DNA of 64,000 nucleotides from positions 4,092,001 through 4,156,000 of the forward strand of contig NC_017030.1 in the NCBI RefSeq assembly GCF_000255295.1, given 5' to 3'. Of this stretch, positions 10,218 to 18,818 are shown in pieces. Within the stretch, counting starts at the first letter, position 1; every line of letters begins with the position of its first letter. The DNA comes from Corallococcus coralloides DSM 2259 (lineage in GTDB: Bacteria > Myxococcota > Myxococcia > Myxococcales > Myxococcaceae). The notes below the pieces were generated by a model. That model saw nothing but the letters and a program-made list of their open reading frames with translations. It was not told the DNA's origin and did no database searches. Made by a program: the position numbers and the translations under genes.

Positions 10218-11144
10218 TTGGGGCCGGGCGGCTCCAGCCGAGCGGGTAGGGCGCTCTGGGTGTTGCTCGCGGCCGCGCTGTTCAGCGGCTGCGTGGGCAC
10301 CCAGGCCGCTTCCTCCTCGCAGCTGGACACGGCGGGCGTGCGGCCTGAGCAGACGAGCAACGGCAAGCCGCTGTCCTTCGCGCTGAGGCCCACGCACGAG
10401 GAGCCGGAGTTGGTGGCGGTGCGCCACCGCGTGGCTGCGGGCGAGACGATGTACCGCATCGCCAAGACGTACGGCATCACGGTGGACGAGCTGGCCCAGG
10501 CCAACGGCATCAAGGATCCGCGTGAGCTGGCGGTGGGCAAGGAGCTGATGATTCCGGGCAGTGAGCCGCCGAAGTACGGCGACCCGGGGCCGCTGTCCGA
10601 CGAGGAGCCGGAGCTGGTGCTCTCCAAGCCAGGGCAGGCGCCGGTGTCCACGCCGCGCCGCCCGGTGCCGGCGGTGTCGCGCCGCGAGGAGCCGCCGCGA
10701 GCGCGCGTGGTGTCGGGGCGTCCGGGCGCGCCGTCGCGGCCGAAGCTCGCGACGCAGGGGATGCTCGACTGGCCGCTGCGAGGCGTGCTGTACGGCCGCT
10801 TCGGCAAGAAGGGCAAGGAGCCGCACGACGGCATCGACCTGGCGGCGCCCGCGGGCACGCCCATCAAGACGGCGCAGGAGGGCACGGTCCTCTACGCGGG
10901 CGAGCAGAAGGGCTACGGCCTCATCGTCATCGTGGAGCACGCGGCGCCGCTGATCACGCTCTATGCGCACAACCGAGACCTGCGCGTGAAGACGGGGCAG
11001 AAGGTCCGGCGCGGGCAGGTCATCGCCACGGTGGGCGAGTCCGGCCGCACGTCCGGCCCGCACGTGCACTTCGAGGTGCGCGTGGACGGCAAGCCGGCGG
11101 ATCCGCTGGAGTACCTGGGCGTGATGCCGTCCGCGAACGACTAG
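10218..11144 (+). CDS. LysM and M23 (LytM) domain lipoprotein, NlpD-like
   Basis: A 308-residue envelope protein with a lipobox (ALFSGC, Cys26), a LysM domain binding peptidoglycan (RVAAGETMYRIAKTYGITV to KELMIPG), a Pro/Arg-rich linker and an M23/LytM domain. The M23 part keeps DGIDLAAPAGTPI and GPHVHFEVR, so His/Asp zinc ligands look present, unlike degenerate E. coli NlpD. The role is likely peptidoglycan hydrolysis or amidase activation in cell division. The start is uncertain: no ATG gives the signal peptide, and TTG 10218, two bases after the surE stop, is the best choice. The frame remains open far upstream inside surE, which I discount. Confidence 0.85.
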   Translation: MGPGGSSRAGRALWVLLAAALFSGCVGTQAASSSQLDTAGVRPEQTSNGKPLSFALRPTHEEPELVAVRHRVAAGETMYRIAKTYGITVDELAQANGIKDPRELAVGKELMIPGSEPPKYGDPGPLSDEEPELVLSKPGQAPVSTPRRPVPAVSRREEPPRARVVSGRPGAPSRPKLATQGMLDWPLRGVLYGRFGKKGKEPHDGIDLAAPAGTPIKTAQEGTVLYAGEQKGYGLIVIVEHAAPLITLYAHNRDLRVKTGQKVRRGQVIATVGESGRTSGPHVHFEVRVDGKPADPLEYLGVMPSAND

Positions 11145-12151
11145 GTTCCTTCGGGCGCGGGAGGCGTTGCGCGCGGCGGATAGCCCCCGGCGTGGCGGGC
11201 GCGCTCGCGCACCAGGGCGAGGATGTTCTCGCAGGTGGGCATGGGCTTGCCGGTGAGCTGTCCCAGCTCCACGACGGCGCCCAGCAGCGCGTCGATCTCC
11301 ATGGGGCGCCCGCGCTCCAGGTCCTGGAGCATGGACGTCTTGTGCGCGCCGACCTGGGCCGCGCCCTGGATGCGCTGATCCACGTCGATGAGGAAGCGCG
11401 TGCCCAGCGTCTCCGCCACGGCCTGCGCCTCCAGCATCATCGTGCGGGCCACGGCGCGCAGGTCCGGCTGGCGGGCGAGGACGTCGAGCGTCGCGCCGGT
11501 GAGCACGGACAGCGGGTTGAAGGCGAGGTTGCCCCAGAGCTTCACCCAGATTTCATCGCGGATGCGCGGGCGCACGGGCGACTTGAGGCCGGCCTTCATC
11601 ATCAGCTGCGACAGGGCCAGCACGCGCGGGCTCTTGCTGCCGTCGGGTTCGCCCAGCGTCACGCGGTCGTTGTACGTGTGCACGATGACGCCGGGGGAGA
11701 CGACCTCCGCGGCCGGGTACACCACGGTGGCGATGACGCGCTCGGGAGGCAGCGTGCGCAGGATGACGCCGCCGGGGTCCACGCTCTCGACGTGGCGGCC
11801 CGGGTACGGGCCTTCGAGTCCGTGGAAGTACCAGTAGGGCACGCCGTTGATGCCGGTGACGAGCGCCGTCTCCGGTCCCAGCAGCCGGGCGATTTGAGGC
11901 GCGGCGGAGGGCAGGGCGTGGGCCTTGAGCGTGAGGAAGACGTAGTCCTGCGGGCCCGCGTCGTCGGGCGAGTCCGTGCAATGCGGGCGCACGGTGACCG
12001 TCTCGCCGCCGCTGGTGAGCGTGACGCCGTGGGCGCGCATCGCGTCCAGGTGGGCGCCTCGCGCGATGAAGGTGACGTCCGCGCCGGCCTGGAGCAGCTT
12101 GACGCCCAGGAAGCCGCCGATGGCGCCCGCGCCGAAGATGGCGATCCTCAT
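11141..12151 (-). CDS. 2-dehydropantoate 2-reductase (ketopantoate reductase) family
   Basis: A 336-residue NADPH-dependent reductase that would convert ketopantoate to pantoate for coenzyme A synthesis. It has the Rossmann motif IFGAGAIGGFLG at the N-terminus, LTLKAHALP and the catalytic Lys/Asn block VKLWGNLAFNPLSVLTGAT. Its ATG overlaps the stop of the upstream acyl-CoA synthetase (ATGA), so the two are translationally coupled, which leaves open that it reduces another 2-keto acid. The 3' end overlaps the NlpD-like gene by four bases tail to tail. Paralogues of PanE are common; ketopantoate specificity is not proven. Confidence 0.88.
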   Translation of the reverse strand: MRIAIFGAGAIGGFLGVKLLQAGADVTFIARGAHLDAMRAHGVTLTSGGETVTVRPHCTDSPDDAGPQDYVFLTLKAHALPSAAPQIARLLGPETALVTGINGVPYWYFHGLEGPYPGRHVESVDPGGVILRTLPPERVIATVVYPAAEVVSPGVIVHTYNDRVTLGEPDGSKSPRVLALSQLMMKAGLKSPVRPRIRDEIWVKLWGNLAFNPLSVLTGATLDVLARQPDLRAVARTMMLEAQAVAETLGTRFLIDVDQRIQGAAQVGAHKTSMLQDLERGRPMEIDALLGAVVELGQLTGKPMPTCENILALVRERARHAGGYPPRATPPAPEGT

Positions 12152-13677
12152 GACGTGAGCCCCAGCCGCTCCGCGAGCCCGATGCGCTGCACCTTGCCGG
12201 TGGGGCCCTTGGGCAGCTCCGTGAGGAAGACGATGCGGCGGGGCACCTTGAAGTCCGCCACGCGTGAGGCCACGAAGTCGCGCAGCTCGCGCTCGGTGGG
12301 CGTGTGGCCCTCGCGAAGGATGACGGCGGCGGCCACGTCCTCGCCGAGCTTGGGGTGGGGCAGGGCGAACGTCACGGCCTGCTGCACGGCGGGATGATCC
12401 AACAGCACGGTGTCCACCTCCAGCGGGCTCACCTTCTCCCCGCCGCGATTGATCAGCTCCTTCAGCCGTCCGGTGAGCCGCAGGTAGCCCTGCGCGTCGA
12501 GCGTCCCCTGGTCGCCCGTGCGGAACCACCCGTGCGTGAAGGCGCGCGCGTTGGCCTCGGGGTTGTTCACGTAGCCGGACATGACGTTGGGGCCGCGGAT
12601 GACCACTTCGCCCAGCGCCTCTGGAGGCAGCAGCGCGCCCGCGTCGTCCATGATGGCGACCTCCGGCCCGGCGGCGAGCCCCACCGACCCCGCGTACCGG
12701 GGACGCGGCGGAAGCGGGTTGGAGGCCATCTGGTGCGCGGCCTCCGTCATGCCGTAGCTCTCGATGACGGGCACGCCGAAGACGCGCTCCAGCTCCTCCA
12801 TCACCTGCGGCGGCAGCGACGCGGAGGAGGACCGGATGAAGCGCAGGCGGTGGCCCTTCAGGCTGTCCGCGTTGCGATGGGCGCGCTCCAGCAGCGCCTG
12901 ATGCATGGTGGGGACGGCCGTGTACCAGGTGGGGCGGACCTCCTCGAACCAGGAGAAGAAGCGCAGGGCATTGAAGCCGGGAGTGCACACCACGCGGCCT
13001 CCGGCCCCCAGGCTGGACAGCACCGCCGCCACGAGCCCGTGGATGTGGAACAGCGGCATGATGTTGAGGCACGCATCCGTGGACCCCAGGCCCAGCTGCG
13101 CGCCGATGTGACGTGCGGAGGCGCGGAGGTTCGCATGCGTCAGCGGCACCTGCTTGGGCCGCGCCGTCGTGCCTGACGTGTGCAGCACCAGCGCGACGTC
13201 GTCCGCGCTGCCCGGGCCGGGCCGGAGCGCCGTGCCCGGGAAGGCCTGCCCGGGCACGAGCGTGAAATGCCCCGCGGGCCCTTCCTGCGTCGGACGCAGT
13301 TCGACGAGCGGAAGGTCGCGTGCGCGCGCGACCTCGCGGGCAGGTCCCTCCGCTCCTTCGAGCACGATGAGGGCACGGGCCTTGAGGTCGTCCAGGTAGA
13401 ACGTGAGCTCGTCCGCGCGGTAGGCGGGATTGAGCGGCGCGGTCGTCGCGGCGCTCGCCACGGCGAGGAAGGCCGCCGCCATCTCCGGCCCGTTGGGGAG
13501 CACCAGCGCGACGCGGTCCCCCTGTCCCAGGCCCCACGCATTCAGTTGCTCATGGACCGTCGCCGTGAGGGCCCGCAGCGCGCCGTACGTCATGCCCTGC
13601 CTGCCGGGCGCACCGAGCGCTACGTCCTCCGTCCGTCCGCGTGCGAGCAGCGCTTCGAGGGTGTCCATCCGCTCCAT
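12148..13677 (-). CDS. AMP-dependent acyl-CoA synthetase/ligase
   Basis: A 509-residue ANL-superfamily enzyme that adenylates a carboxylic acid and transfers it to CoA. Core motifs are complete: LHTSGTTARPKQVPLTH (phosphate loop), ESYGMTEAAHQ, RTGDQG, LKELINRGGEKVSP and the C-terminal Lys in GPTGKVQR. The overall pattern (MPLFHIHGLVAAVLSSL) is close to plant/bacterial AAE3-like oxalyl- or medium-chain acyl-CoA ligases; the substrate is not determinable. Start ATG 13677 (or 13668) is taken because the frame upstream has no similarity. It is divergent from the SDR gene across about 150 bp. Confidence 0.9.
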   Translation of the reverse strand: MERMDTLEALLARGRTEDVALGAPGRQGMTYGALRALTATVHEQLNAWGLGQGDRVALVLPNGPEMAAAFLAVASAATTAPLNPAYRADELTFYLDDLKARALIVLEGAEGPAREVARARDLPLVELRPTQEGPAGHFTLVPGQAFPGTALRPGPGSADDVALVLHTSGTTARPKQVPLTHANLRASARHIGAQLGLGSTDACLNIMPLFHIHGLVAAVLSSLGAGGRVVCTPGFNALRFFSWFEEVRPTWYTAVPTMHQALLERAHRNADSLKGHRLRFIRSSSASLPPQVMEELERVFGVPVIESYGMTEAAHQMASNPLPPRPRYAGSVGLAAGPEVAIMDDAGALLPPEALGEVVIRGPNVMSGYVNNPEANARAFTHGWFRTGDQGTLDAQGYLRLTGRLKELINRGGEKVSPLEVDTVLLDHPAVQQAVTFALPHPKLGEDVAAAVILREGHTPTERELRDFVASRVADFKVPRRIVFLTELPKGPTGKVQRIGLAERLGLTS

Positions 13678-13829
13678 GCCGGGCTCCACGTCCTCGGGGT
13701 CCCCTTCCGAATATGGCCGTGGATCCCCACGGGCAACCGCTTTGTGCACGGGCCCGGGGCCTTCTATTCGAGCGGGCTGCGCGCGGGTCCCCGGGGTGCT
13801 GCTATATCGGCCCGCCGGGAGGCATCACC

Positions 13830-14612
13830 ATGTCGCGGAAAGTGGCGCTCATCACCGGCGCGTCAGCGGGGCTCGGGGTGCAGTTCGCGGAGCAGTTCGC
13901 GAAGGACGGGCACGACGTCATCCTCGTCGCGCGCGGCGTGGCGAAGCTGGAGGAGCTGGCCCGCAGGCTGGAGCAGGCGCACGGGGTGAAGGCGCACGTG
14001 CTGCCTGCGGACCTGGGACAGCCCTCCGCGCCGGAGCAGCTCTTCGCGCGCGTGCAGGAGCTGGGGCTCGCGGTGGACTTCCTCGTCAACAACGCGGGGT
14101 TCGGTTCCTCCGGGCCGTTCCTGGATCAGGACCTCGGGCGCGAGGCGGAGATGGTGGAGGTCAACTGCGCCGCGCTGCTCAAGCTCACGCACCTGTTCGC
14201 GCGGCCCATGCGCGAGCGCAAGCAGGGGCGCATCCTCAACATCGCGTCCACCGCGGGCTTCCAGCCGGGGCCGTACATGGCCACGTACTACGCGACGAAG
14301 GCGTTCGTGCTGTCGTTCACGGAGGCGCTCGCGGTCGAGCTGGAGGGCACGGGCGTGACGGTGACCTGCCACTGCCCGGGCGCCACGAAGACGGAGTTCG
14401 CCGGACGCGCCGGCAACGCGGAGTCGCGCCTGTTCAAGCGGCCGGGCGTGGCGGAAGCGCCCGAGGTCGCGGGCCATGCCTACGCGGCGATGATGAAGGG
14501 GCGGGTGGTCTCCATCCACGGCGTGCTCAACTGGCTGGCGGCCTTCTCGGTGCGGGTCAGTCCGCGCGTCGTGGTGCGTTCCATCGCGGCGAAGCTCAAC
14601 CAGCAGGAGTGA
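13830..14612 (+). CDS. SDR family NAD(P)-dependent oxidoreductase
   Basis: A 260-residue classical short-chain dehydrogenase/reductase. Cofactor motif TGASAGLG is at residues 9-16, NNAGFG follows, and the active-site Ser and YxxxK appear in ASTAGFQPG and YYATK. The C-terminal half (CHCPGATKTEFAGRAG) is typical of the DltE/YqjQ-like clade acting on acyl or lipid substrates, but this is weak evidence. ATG 13830 matches the domain start; upstream codons in frame encode nothing recognisable. It is divergent from the acyl-CoA synthetase and may share a promoter region with it. Confidence 0.9.
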   Translation: MSRKVALITGASAGLGVQFAEQFAKDGHDVILVARGVAKLEELARRLEQAHGVKAHVLPADLGQPSAPEQLFARVQELGLAVDFLVNNAGFGSSGPFLDQDLGREAEMVEVNCAALLKLTHLFARPMRERKQGRILNIASTAGFQPGPYMATYYATKAFVLSFTEALAVELEGTGVTVTCHCPGATKTEFAGRAGNAESRLFKRPGVAEAPEVAGHAYAAMMKGRVVSIHGVLNWLAAFSVRVSPRVVVRSIAAKLNQQE

Positions 14613-14666
14613 GCGGGCAGGGAAGCGGCCACGGAAGGCCTGGGCGCGGGCCGGGAGGAGGGTAGA

Positions 14667-15707
14667 GTGTTGGCCGTGTCCCGCCTCCCCCGGCTCTTCA
14701 TCACGTGCCTCGTAGCGCTGTCGTCGCCTGTCTTCGCCCAGGAGGGAGTGGCCGTCGCCGAACCCTCCACGGTGGCGGTGCTGCCCCTGGCGGCCAACGC
14801 GGCGGGGAAGGAGGCCGCGCAGGGCATCACGTCGCTCATCCTGGGCCGGCTCGCGGAGTCGCCCCGGCTGCGCGTGATGTCCCAGCGAGAGCTCCAACAG
14901 CGTGTCGGCGCCGAACGCCAACAGGAGCTGGAGGGGAGCGCGCCTTGCGAAAAGGGCGAATGCGTCCAGGAGCTGTCCTCGCTGACGGGCGCGCGCTACG
15001 TCCTCACGGGCCGGTTGGATCGCTTCGGGGGGCAGTACCTCCTCGCCGCGAGCCTCGTGGACACGCGGGATGGCCGCACCCTGGCCCGGCCGCGTGCGGA
15101 GGCCTCCGAGGACGGTGAGCTCCTGCGCGCGGTCGTCGCCGTGTCCGACGAGTTGAGCATCGCGCTGGAGTCGCCCGGTGAGCTCGTTCAGGCCCGGCCG
15201 CTCCTGGGCGGCGCGGTCGCGTCGTCGCCGGGGGGCGGACTGACCTTGGGGCTGCGCTTCAACAACAGCTTCATCGACAAGGTGTCGTCGTTGAATCCCG
15301 GCCTGGACCTGGAGGTGGGCTACTGGTTCCACCCGGAATGGCAGGGCTTCGTCCAGGTCGGCTTCACCTGGGTGCATGCCGGCGGCACCGACGAGGGCGA
15401 GCTCAACGTGCTGCCCAGCATCGTGGGGGCGCGGCACTATCACCGTCTGGAGAAGGACCTGCGGCCGTACTGGGGCTTCGGCCTGGGCGTGCAGTTGTCG
15501 TTTGGCGACTACGGCATCTTCCAGAGCACGGGCCCGCTGCCGTCCGTCGTGGGGTTCGTGGGGTTGGAGTACCTGCTGGCGGGCCACGTGGGCTTCCAGC
15601 TGGAGCTGGGAACGAACATCGCGCAGGCGGTGCTGGGGCTCGCGGACGACGGCGCGGGCGACGGCCTCAACTTCGATGTCAACGCCGGCATCGCGTATCA
15701 CTTCTGA
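14667..15707 (+). CDS. Exported protein: TolB/CsgG-like N-terminal domain plus outer-membrane beta-barrel-like C-terminus
   Basis: A 346-residue envelope protein of unknown function. It starts at GTG 14667 after GGGAGGAGGG. A signal peptide ends near SSPVFA. Residues about 35-165 (VAVLPLAANAAGKEAAQGIT, then GARYVLTGRLDRFGGQYLL) resemble the CsgG/TolB-N/FlgT-like fold that is frequent in myxobacterial lipoproteins. Residues about 180-346 alternate in beta-strand fashion and end in Phe (GIAYHF), as in outer-membrane barrels. The two Cys residues in CEKGEC may form a disulfide. It heads a co-directional run with the TPR and toxin genes. Confidence 0.7.
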   Translation: MLAVSRLPRLFITCLVALSSPVFAQEGVAVAEPSTVAVLPLAANAAGKEAAQGITSLILGRLAESPRLRVMSQRELQQRVGAERQQELEGSAPCEKGECVQELSSLTGARYVLTGRLDRFGGQYLLAASLVDTRDGRTLARPRAEASEDGELLRAVVAVSDELSIALESPGELVQARPLLGGAVASSPGGGLTLGLRFNNSFIDKVSSLNPGLDLEVGYWFHPEWQGFVQVGFTWVHAGGTDEGELNVLPSIVGARHYHRLEKDLRPYWGFGLGVQLSFGDYGIFQSTGPLPSVVGFVGLEYLLAGHVGFQLELGTNIAQAVLGLADDGAGDGLNFDVNAGIAYHF

Positions 15708-15724
15708 GTCTTCCGGAGCCTCTC

Positions 15725-16867
15725 ATGTCCTCGCGTCTGCGTGCCCTGCCGCTCATTGCCCTGCTGGCCTCCGGGGCCTGCACCGAAACGCCGAAGCTCG
15801 ACCCGAAGGACCAGGCGGAAGGGCTCTACCTCCAGGGCAACTCCGAGTACCTCAAGGGCAACTTCGACGCCGCGCTCAAGTCCTTCGACGAGATGAAGAC
15901 GCTGGCGCCGGGCGATCCACGCCTGCCCGCAGCGAGGGGCGAGGTGCTCCTGTCGATGAGCCGGCTGGAGGAGGCCGCGAAGGAGTTCGAGGCCGCGCTG
16001 CGGTTGGATGCGAAGCGCTCCACCAACTGGAGCCGGCTGGGGTTCATCCAGGCGCAGCTGGGCAAGAAGGACGAAGCGAAGCAGTCGCTGCAGAAGGCGC
16101 TGGCGCTGCATTCGAAGGACTTCAACGCGCTGGAGCAGCTGGGCGAATTGGCCGAGGAGCGCGGCGACCACGACGAGGCGGTGCACGCCTTCACGCAGGC
16201 GGCGGAGGCCGCGCCGGACGCGTCGAAGGCCGAGCTGCTGGTGCGGGCGGTGGACGTGCTGACGAAGCAGGGGCGGCAGGACGAGGTGCTCGGGCTGTTG
16301 CGCAAGGTGACGGAGCAGGGCGTGCGCACGCCGGAGGTGCTGACGGCGCTGGGAGACGCGGAGGTGCGCGCGGGACGGTTGCCGGAGGCGGCGGCGGCGT
16401 ACGCGGAGGCCGCGAAGAAGTCGCCGAAGGATCCGACGCTGTGGGAGCTGGTGGCGGAGATCCAGCTCAAGCTGGGCAAGCGCGAAGAGGCGCTGAAGGC
16501 CTACGGCGAGTCCCTGAAGGTGAAGGACCGCGCTGTCGTCCATGTGGCGCTCGCGAAGGCGCATTTGACGGTGGAAGACCGGGCTGCGGCGGAAGGGGAG
16601 CTGCAGAAGGCCCTGGACACGGTGTCGGGCGCGGACGTGGGGGAGATGCAGGAGCTGGCGGACCTGCTCTCGGCGATGGGGCGCAAGCAGGACGCGCTGC
16701 GCATCCTGACGAGCCTGGGCTCCGAGCCGGGGCACGCGAAGAACATGGAGCTGCAGTTGTCCACCGCGAGGCTCGCGCGTGACCTGAAGGACACGGCCAC
16801 CGTGCAGGCCTCATGCGCGCGGGTGGCCGCGGCGGCGACGGATGGTGGCGTGGTGAAGTGCCCGTAG
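15725..16867 (+). CDS. TPR-repeat lipoprotein
   Basis: A 380-residue protein with a lipoprotein signal (LLASGAC, Cys19) and at least eight TPR-like units (for example AEGLYLQGNSEYLKGNFDAA, then NWSRLGFIQAQLGKKDEAK). It is probably a periplasmic or outer-membrane scaffold. It ends three bases before the SitA-type toxin start, so the two are surely co-transcribed. A role in toxin handling is possible but equally it may serve the upstream barrel protein. Confidence 0.85.
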   Translation: MSSRLRALPLIALLASGACTETPKLDPKDQAEGLYLQGNSEYLKGNFDAALKSFDEMKTLAPGDPRLPAARGEVLLSMSRLEEAAKEFEAALRLDAKRSTNWSRLGFIQAQLGKKDEAKQSLQKALALHSKDFNALEQLGELAEERGDHDEAVHAFTQAAEAAPDASKAELLVRAVDVLTKQGRQDEVLGLLRKVTEQGVRTPEVLTALGDAEVRAGRLPEAAAAYAEAAKKSPKDPTLWELVAEIQLKLGKREEALKAYGESLKVKDRAVVHVALAKAHLTVEDRAAAEGELQKALDTVSGADVGEMQELADLLSAMGRKQDALRILTSLGSEPGHAKNMELQLSTARLARDLKDTATVQASCARVAAAATDGGVVKCP

Positions 16868-16869
16868 GC

Positions 16870-18198
16870 ATGCGCCGTGGGTGGCTTTGCCTGCTGTTGT
16901 GGGTCCTCCTGACGGGCTGTGCGTCCGCCCGGGTCGTGCGTCTGGACACGGGGCGTGCGGACCCGGTCGTCGTGACGCCCCGGGTGGAGGAGGAGGCTCC
17001 GTTGGAGGACGCGGAGCTGACGAAGGGCGAGTTCAAGAAGGTCGTTTCGGAGCTCGCGCGTGGGGTCCGCCCGTTCACGCATCCGCTGAGGGATGCGCGG
17101 ACGTTGTTCGGCATGCCCGAACGCAGTGGCGTATTCGGGTACGAAGCACGCACGCATCGGATCCGTCCCCTGGGAGAGGCGGAAGCGCGGGAGCTGCACC
17201 TGCTGGACGATGCGTCTGCGGAGCTGACGCGCGCCTATGGGCGCTGGTGTGAGCGCAAGCAGCAGGGGCGGGACTGCCTGTCGCTGCTGGAAGAGGGGCC
17301 GCTGCTCGGAAGCGATGGGCGGTATGCGCTGGCCCTGGCATTGGCGATGGACTCGGTGTGGGAGGAGACGGCGGAGGCACTGCGGGGTGTGGTGAATCTG
17401 CAAGCGGTCCTGACCACCGTGACGGCATCCGTCACGGTGTACCTGCTGCTGTGGTCGTTGCCCGAGCCCGTGTCCAAGGGCCTCGCGGCGCTGATGACCG
17501 CGACGGCCATCGCGTATCTGGGCGTGGACACGGTGTGGGGACTGCTGAACGGGTGGTTGACGCTGGTGAAGCAGGCGGACCGCGCGCTGACGTTCGACGC
17601 TTTGCGCGAAGCAGGGGAGAGCTACGGGAAGGTGCTGGGGAAGAACGCCGCACGGGTCTTCGTGATGCTGGCCACGGCAGCGGCAGGCAACACGGTGGGA
17701 CTCGCGGCGAAGACCCCGATGCTCCCGGGCTCCGCGCAGGCCGCGCTCGCGGTGGAGTCCCAGGCTGGCTACGCCTACGCGGGCATTGGCGGCGTGCGGT
17801 CCGTGGCGATGACCGCGGATGGCTTCACCATCGCGCTGGCGCCCAACGCGGTCGCCATGTCGTCACGAGGTGACAGCCAGAAGCATCACCTCGCGACCAT
17901 CAGGAACAACGTCTCCACGCAGCGAGGGGGCCCGTGGACGCCGCGCTTCCAGCGCATCTTCAAGAAGGCAGGGATGGAGCTGAAGGACCCGGAGAACGTC
18001 GTCGAGGTCCCGGGCCATCGCGGGCCTCATCCTCAGAGGTACCATCAGCGCGTCTACGACCGGCTGGAACAGGCGACGCGCGGGTGTCGCAGCGTCGAAC
18101 AGTGTCGCGAAGCGCTCGTCGCTGAGCTCAGGAAGTTGGCACAAGAGGCCACGACACACGGCTCAGGCCTCCACAAGCTGCTCATGCGAAGCGAGTGA
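16870..18198 (+). CDS. SitA-type lipoprotein polymorphic toxin with AHH nuclease-like C-terminus
   Basis: A 442-residue lipoprotein (LLTGC lipobox, Cys16). The middle section, with two hydrophobic segments (TVTASVTVYLLLWSLPEPV and LMTATAIAYLGVDTVWGLL) followed by GKNAARVFVMLATAAAG, is the pattern I recognise from the SitA5/SitA6 family of Myxococcus toxins. These move between sibling cells by TraA/TraB-dependent outer-membrane exchange and kill recipients lacking the matching immunity protein. The C-terminal 100 residues look like an AHH/HNH-type nuclease: KHHLATIRN (His339-His340), then GPWTPRFQRIFKKAGM and HPQRYHQRVYDRL. An Imm11-like gene follows at once. Start ATG 16870 gives the lipoprotein signal. 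Confidence 0.85.
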   Translation: MRRGWLCLLLWVLLTGCASARVVRLDTGRADPVVVTPRVEEEAPLEDAELTKGEFKKVVSELARGVRPFTHPLRDARTLFGMPERSGVFGYEARTHRIRPLGEAEARELHLLDDASAELTRAYGRWCERKQQGRDCLSLLEEGPLLGSDGRYALALALAMDSVWEETAEALRGVVNLQAVLTTVTASVTVYLLLWSLPEPVSKGLAALMTATAIAYLGVDTVWGLLNGWLTLVKQADRALTFDALREAGESYGKVLGKNAARVFVMLATAAAGNTVGLAAKTPMLPGSAQAALAVESQAGYAYAGIGGVRSVAMTADGFTIALAPNAVAMSSRGDSQKHHLATIRNNVSTQRGGPWTPRFQRIFKKAGMELKDPENVVEVPGHRGPHPQRYHQRVYDRLEQATRGCRSVEQCREALVAELRKLAQEATTHGSGLHKLLMRSE

Positions 18199-18212
18199 AT
18201 CCGGAGACATCC

Positions 18213-18782
18213 ATGCCACGGCGCTACTTCCGGCTTCTTGATGACGTCACCCTCCCAGGTCGATGGGAGCTGGGCATTCCCCTGGATGCGAGTGGGAACG
18301 AAGTCGAAGACCCTTGGATATTCAGGGAGGGCCGACCCGTTCCTCCTCAACAGGCGTTGCTCGTTCCCGTGGAGCACCCGGGAATGTCCCTCGGCTTCTC
18401 CCTGGCGGGATTCAGCACGCCCGTTGTCAGTGCTCGGGTCGCAGCTGTTTTTTCAGAGCTGGCAGCGCAGGACATCCAACTTGTGCCCGTGGCCGTCCAG
18501 GGACATGCGGAGCCGTACTTCATCCTCGTGGCGACCCGGCTCATCCGCTGCATCGATGACGAAGCCTCCGAAGAGGTGATCCGGTGGATGCCTGAAGATG
18601 GCCGGCCGGAGCGGGTCGGGGAGTATCGCGACGTTGACGGGATGCGCATCGACCCAGCCCAGGTCGGCGATGCCCGGGTCTTCAGGACAGGGGGATGGTC
18701 CATCGCCCTCATCGTCTCCGAGGACATCAAGCTCGCGCTGGAACGCATTCGCGCCACGGGAATACGGTTCACCGAAGTCTGA
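18213..18782 (+). CDS. Imm11 family immunity protein (cognate to the SitA-type toxin)
   Basis: A 189-residue cytosolic protein. The opening RYFRLLDDVTLPGRWELG and the DWIF-like element (EDPWIFREGRP) are the hallmark of Imm11 (DUF1629) proteins, which neutralise polymorphic toxins, often AHH or related nucleases. It begins 14 bp after the toxin stop, with GGAGA before ATG 18213; a GTG at 18195 overlapping the toxin stop is an alternative. GC is visibly lower and codon use less biased than in flanking housekeeping genes, as expected for a rapidly exchanged toxin-immunity cassette. Confidence 0.82.
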   Translation: MPRRYFRLLDDVTLPGRWELGIPLDASGNEVEDPWIFREGRPVPPQQALLVPVEHPGMSLGFSLAGFSTPVVSARVAAVFSELAAQDIQLVPVAVQGHAEPYFILVATRLIRCIDDEASEEVIRWMPEDGRPERVGEYRDVDGMRIDPAQVGDARVFRTGGWSIALIVSEDIKLALERIRATGIRFTEV

Positions 18783-18818
18783 TTGTCACGCCGCGCCTGG
18801 AGTCCGAGGGGGAAACAC

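Noticed and set aside
12152..13537. Long minus-strand open frame continuous with the ketopantoate reductase
   Set aside because: It overlaps the acyl-CoA synthetase in another frame and encodes low-complexity Arg/Gly/Pro; the Rossmann domain starts at 12151.
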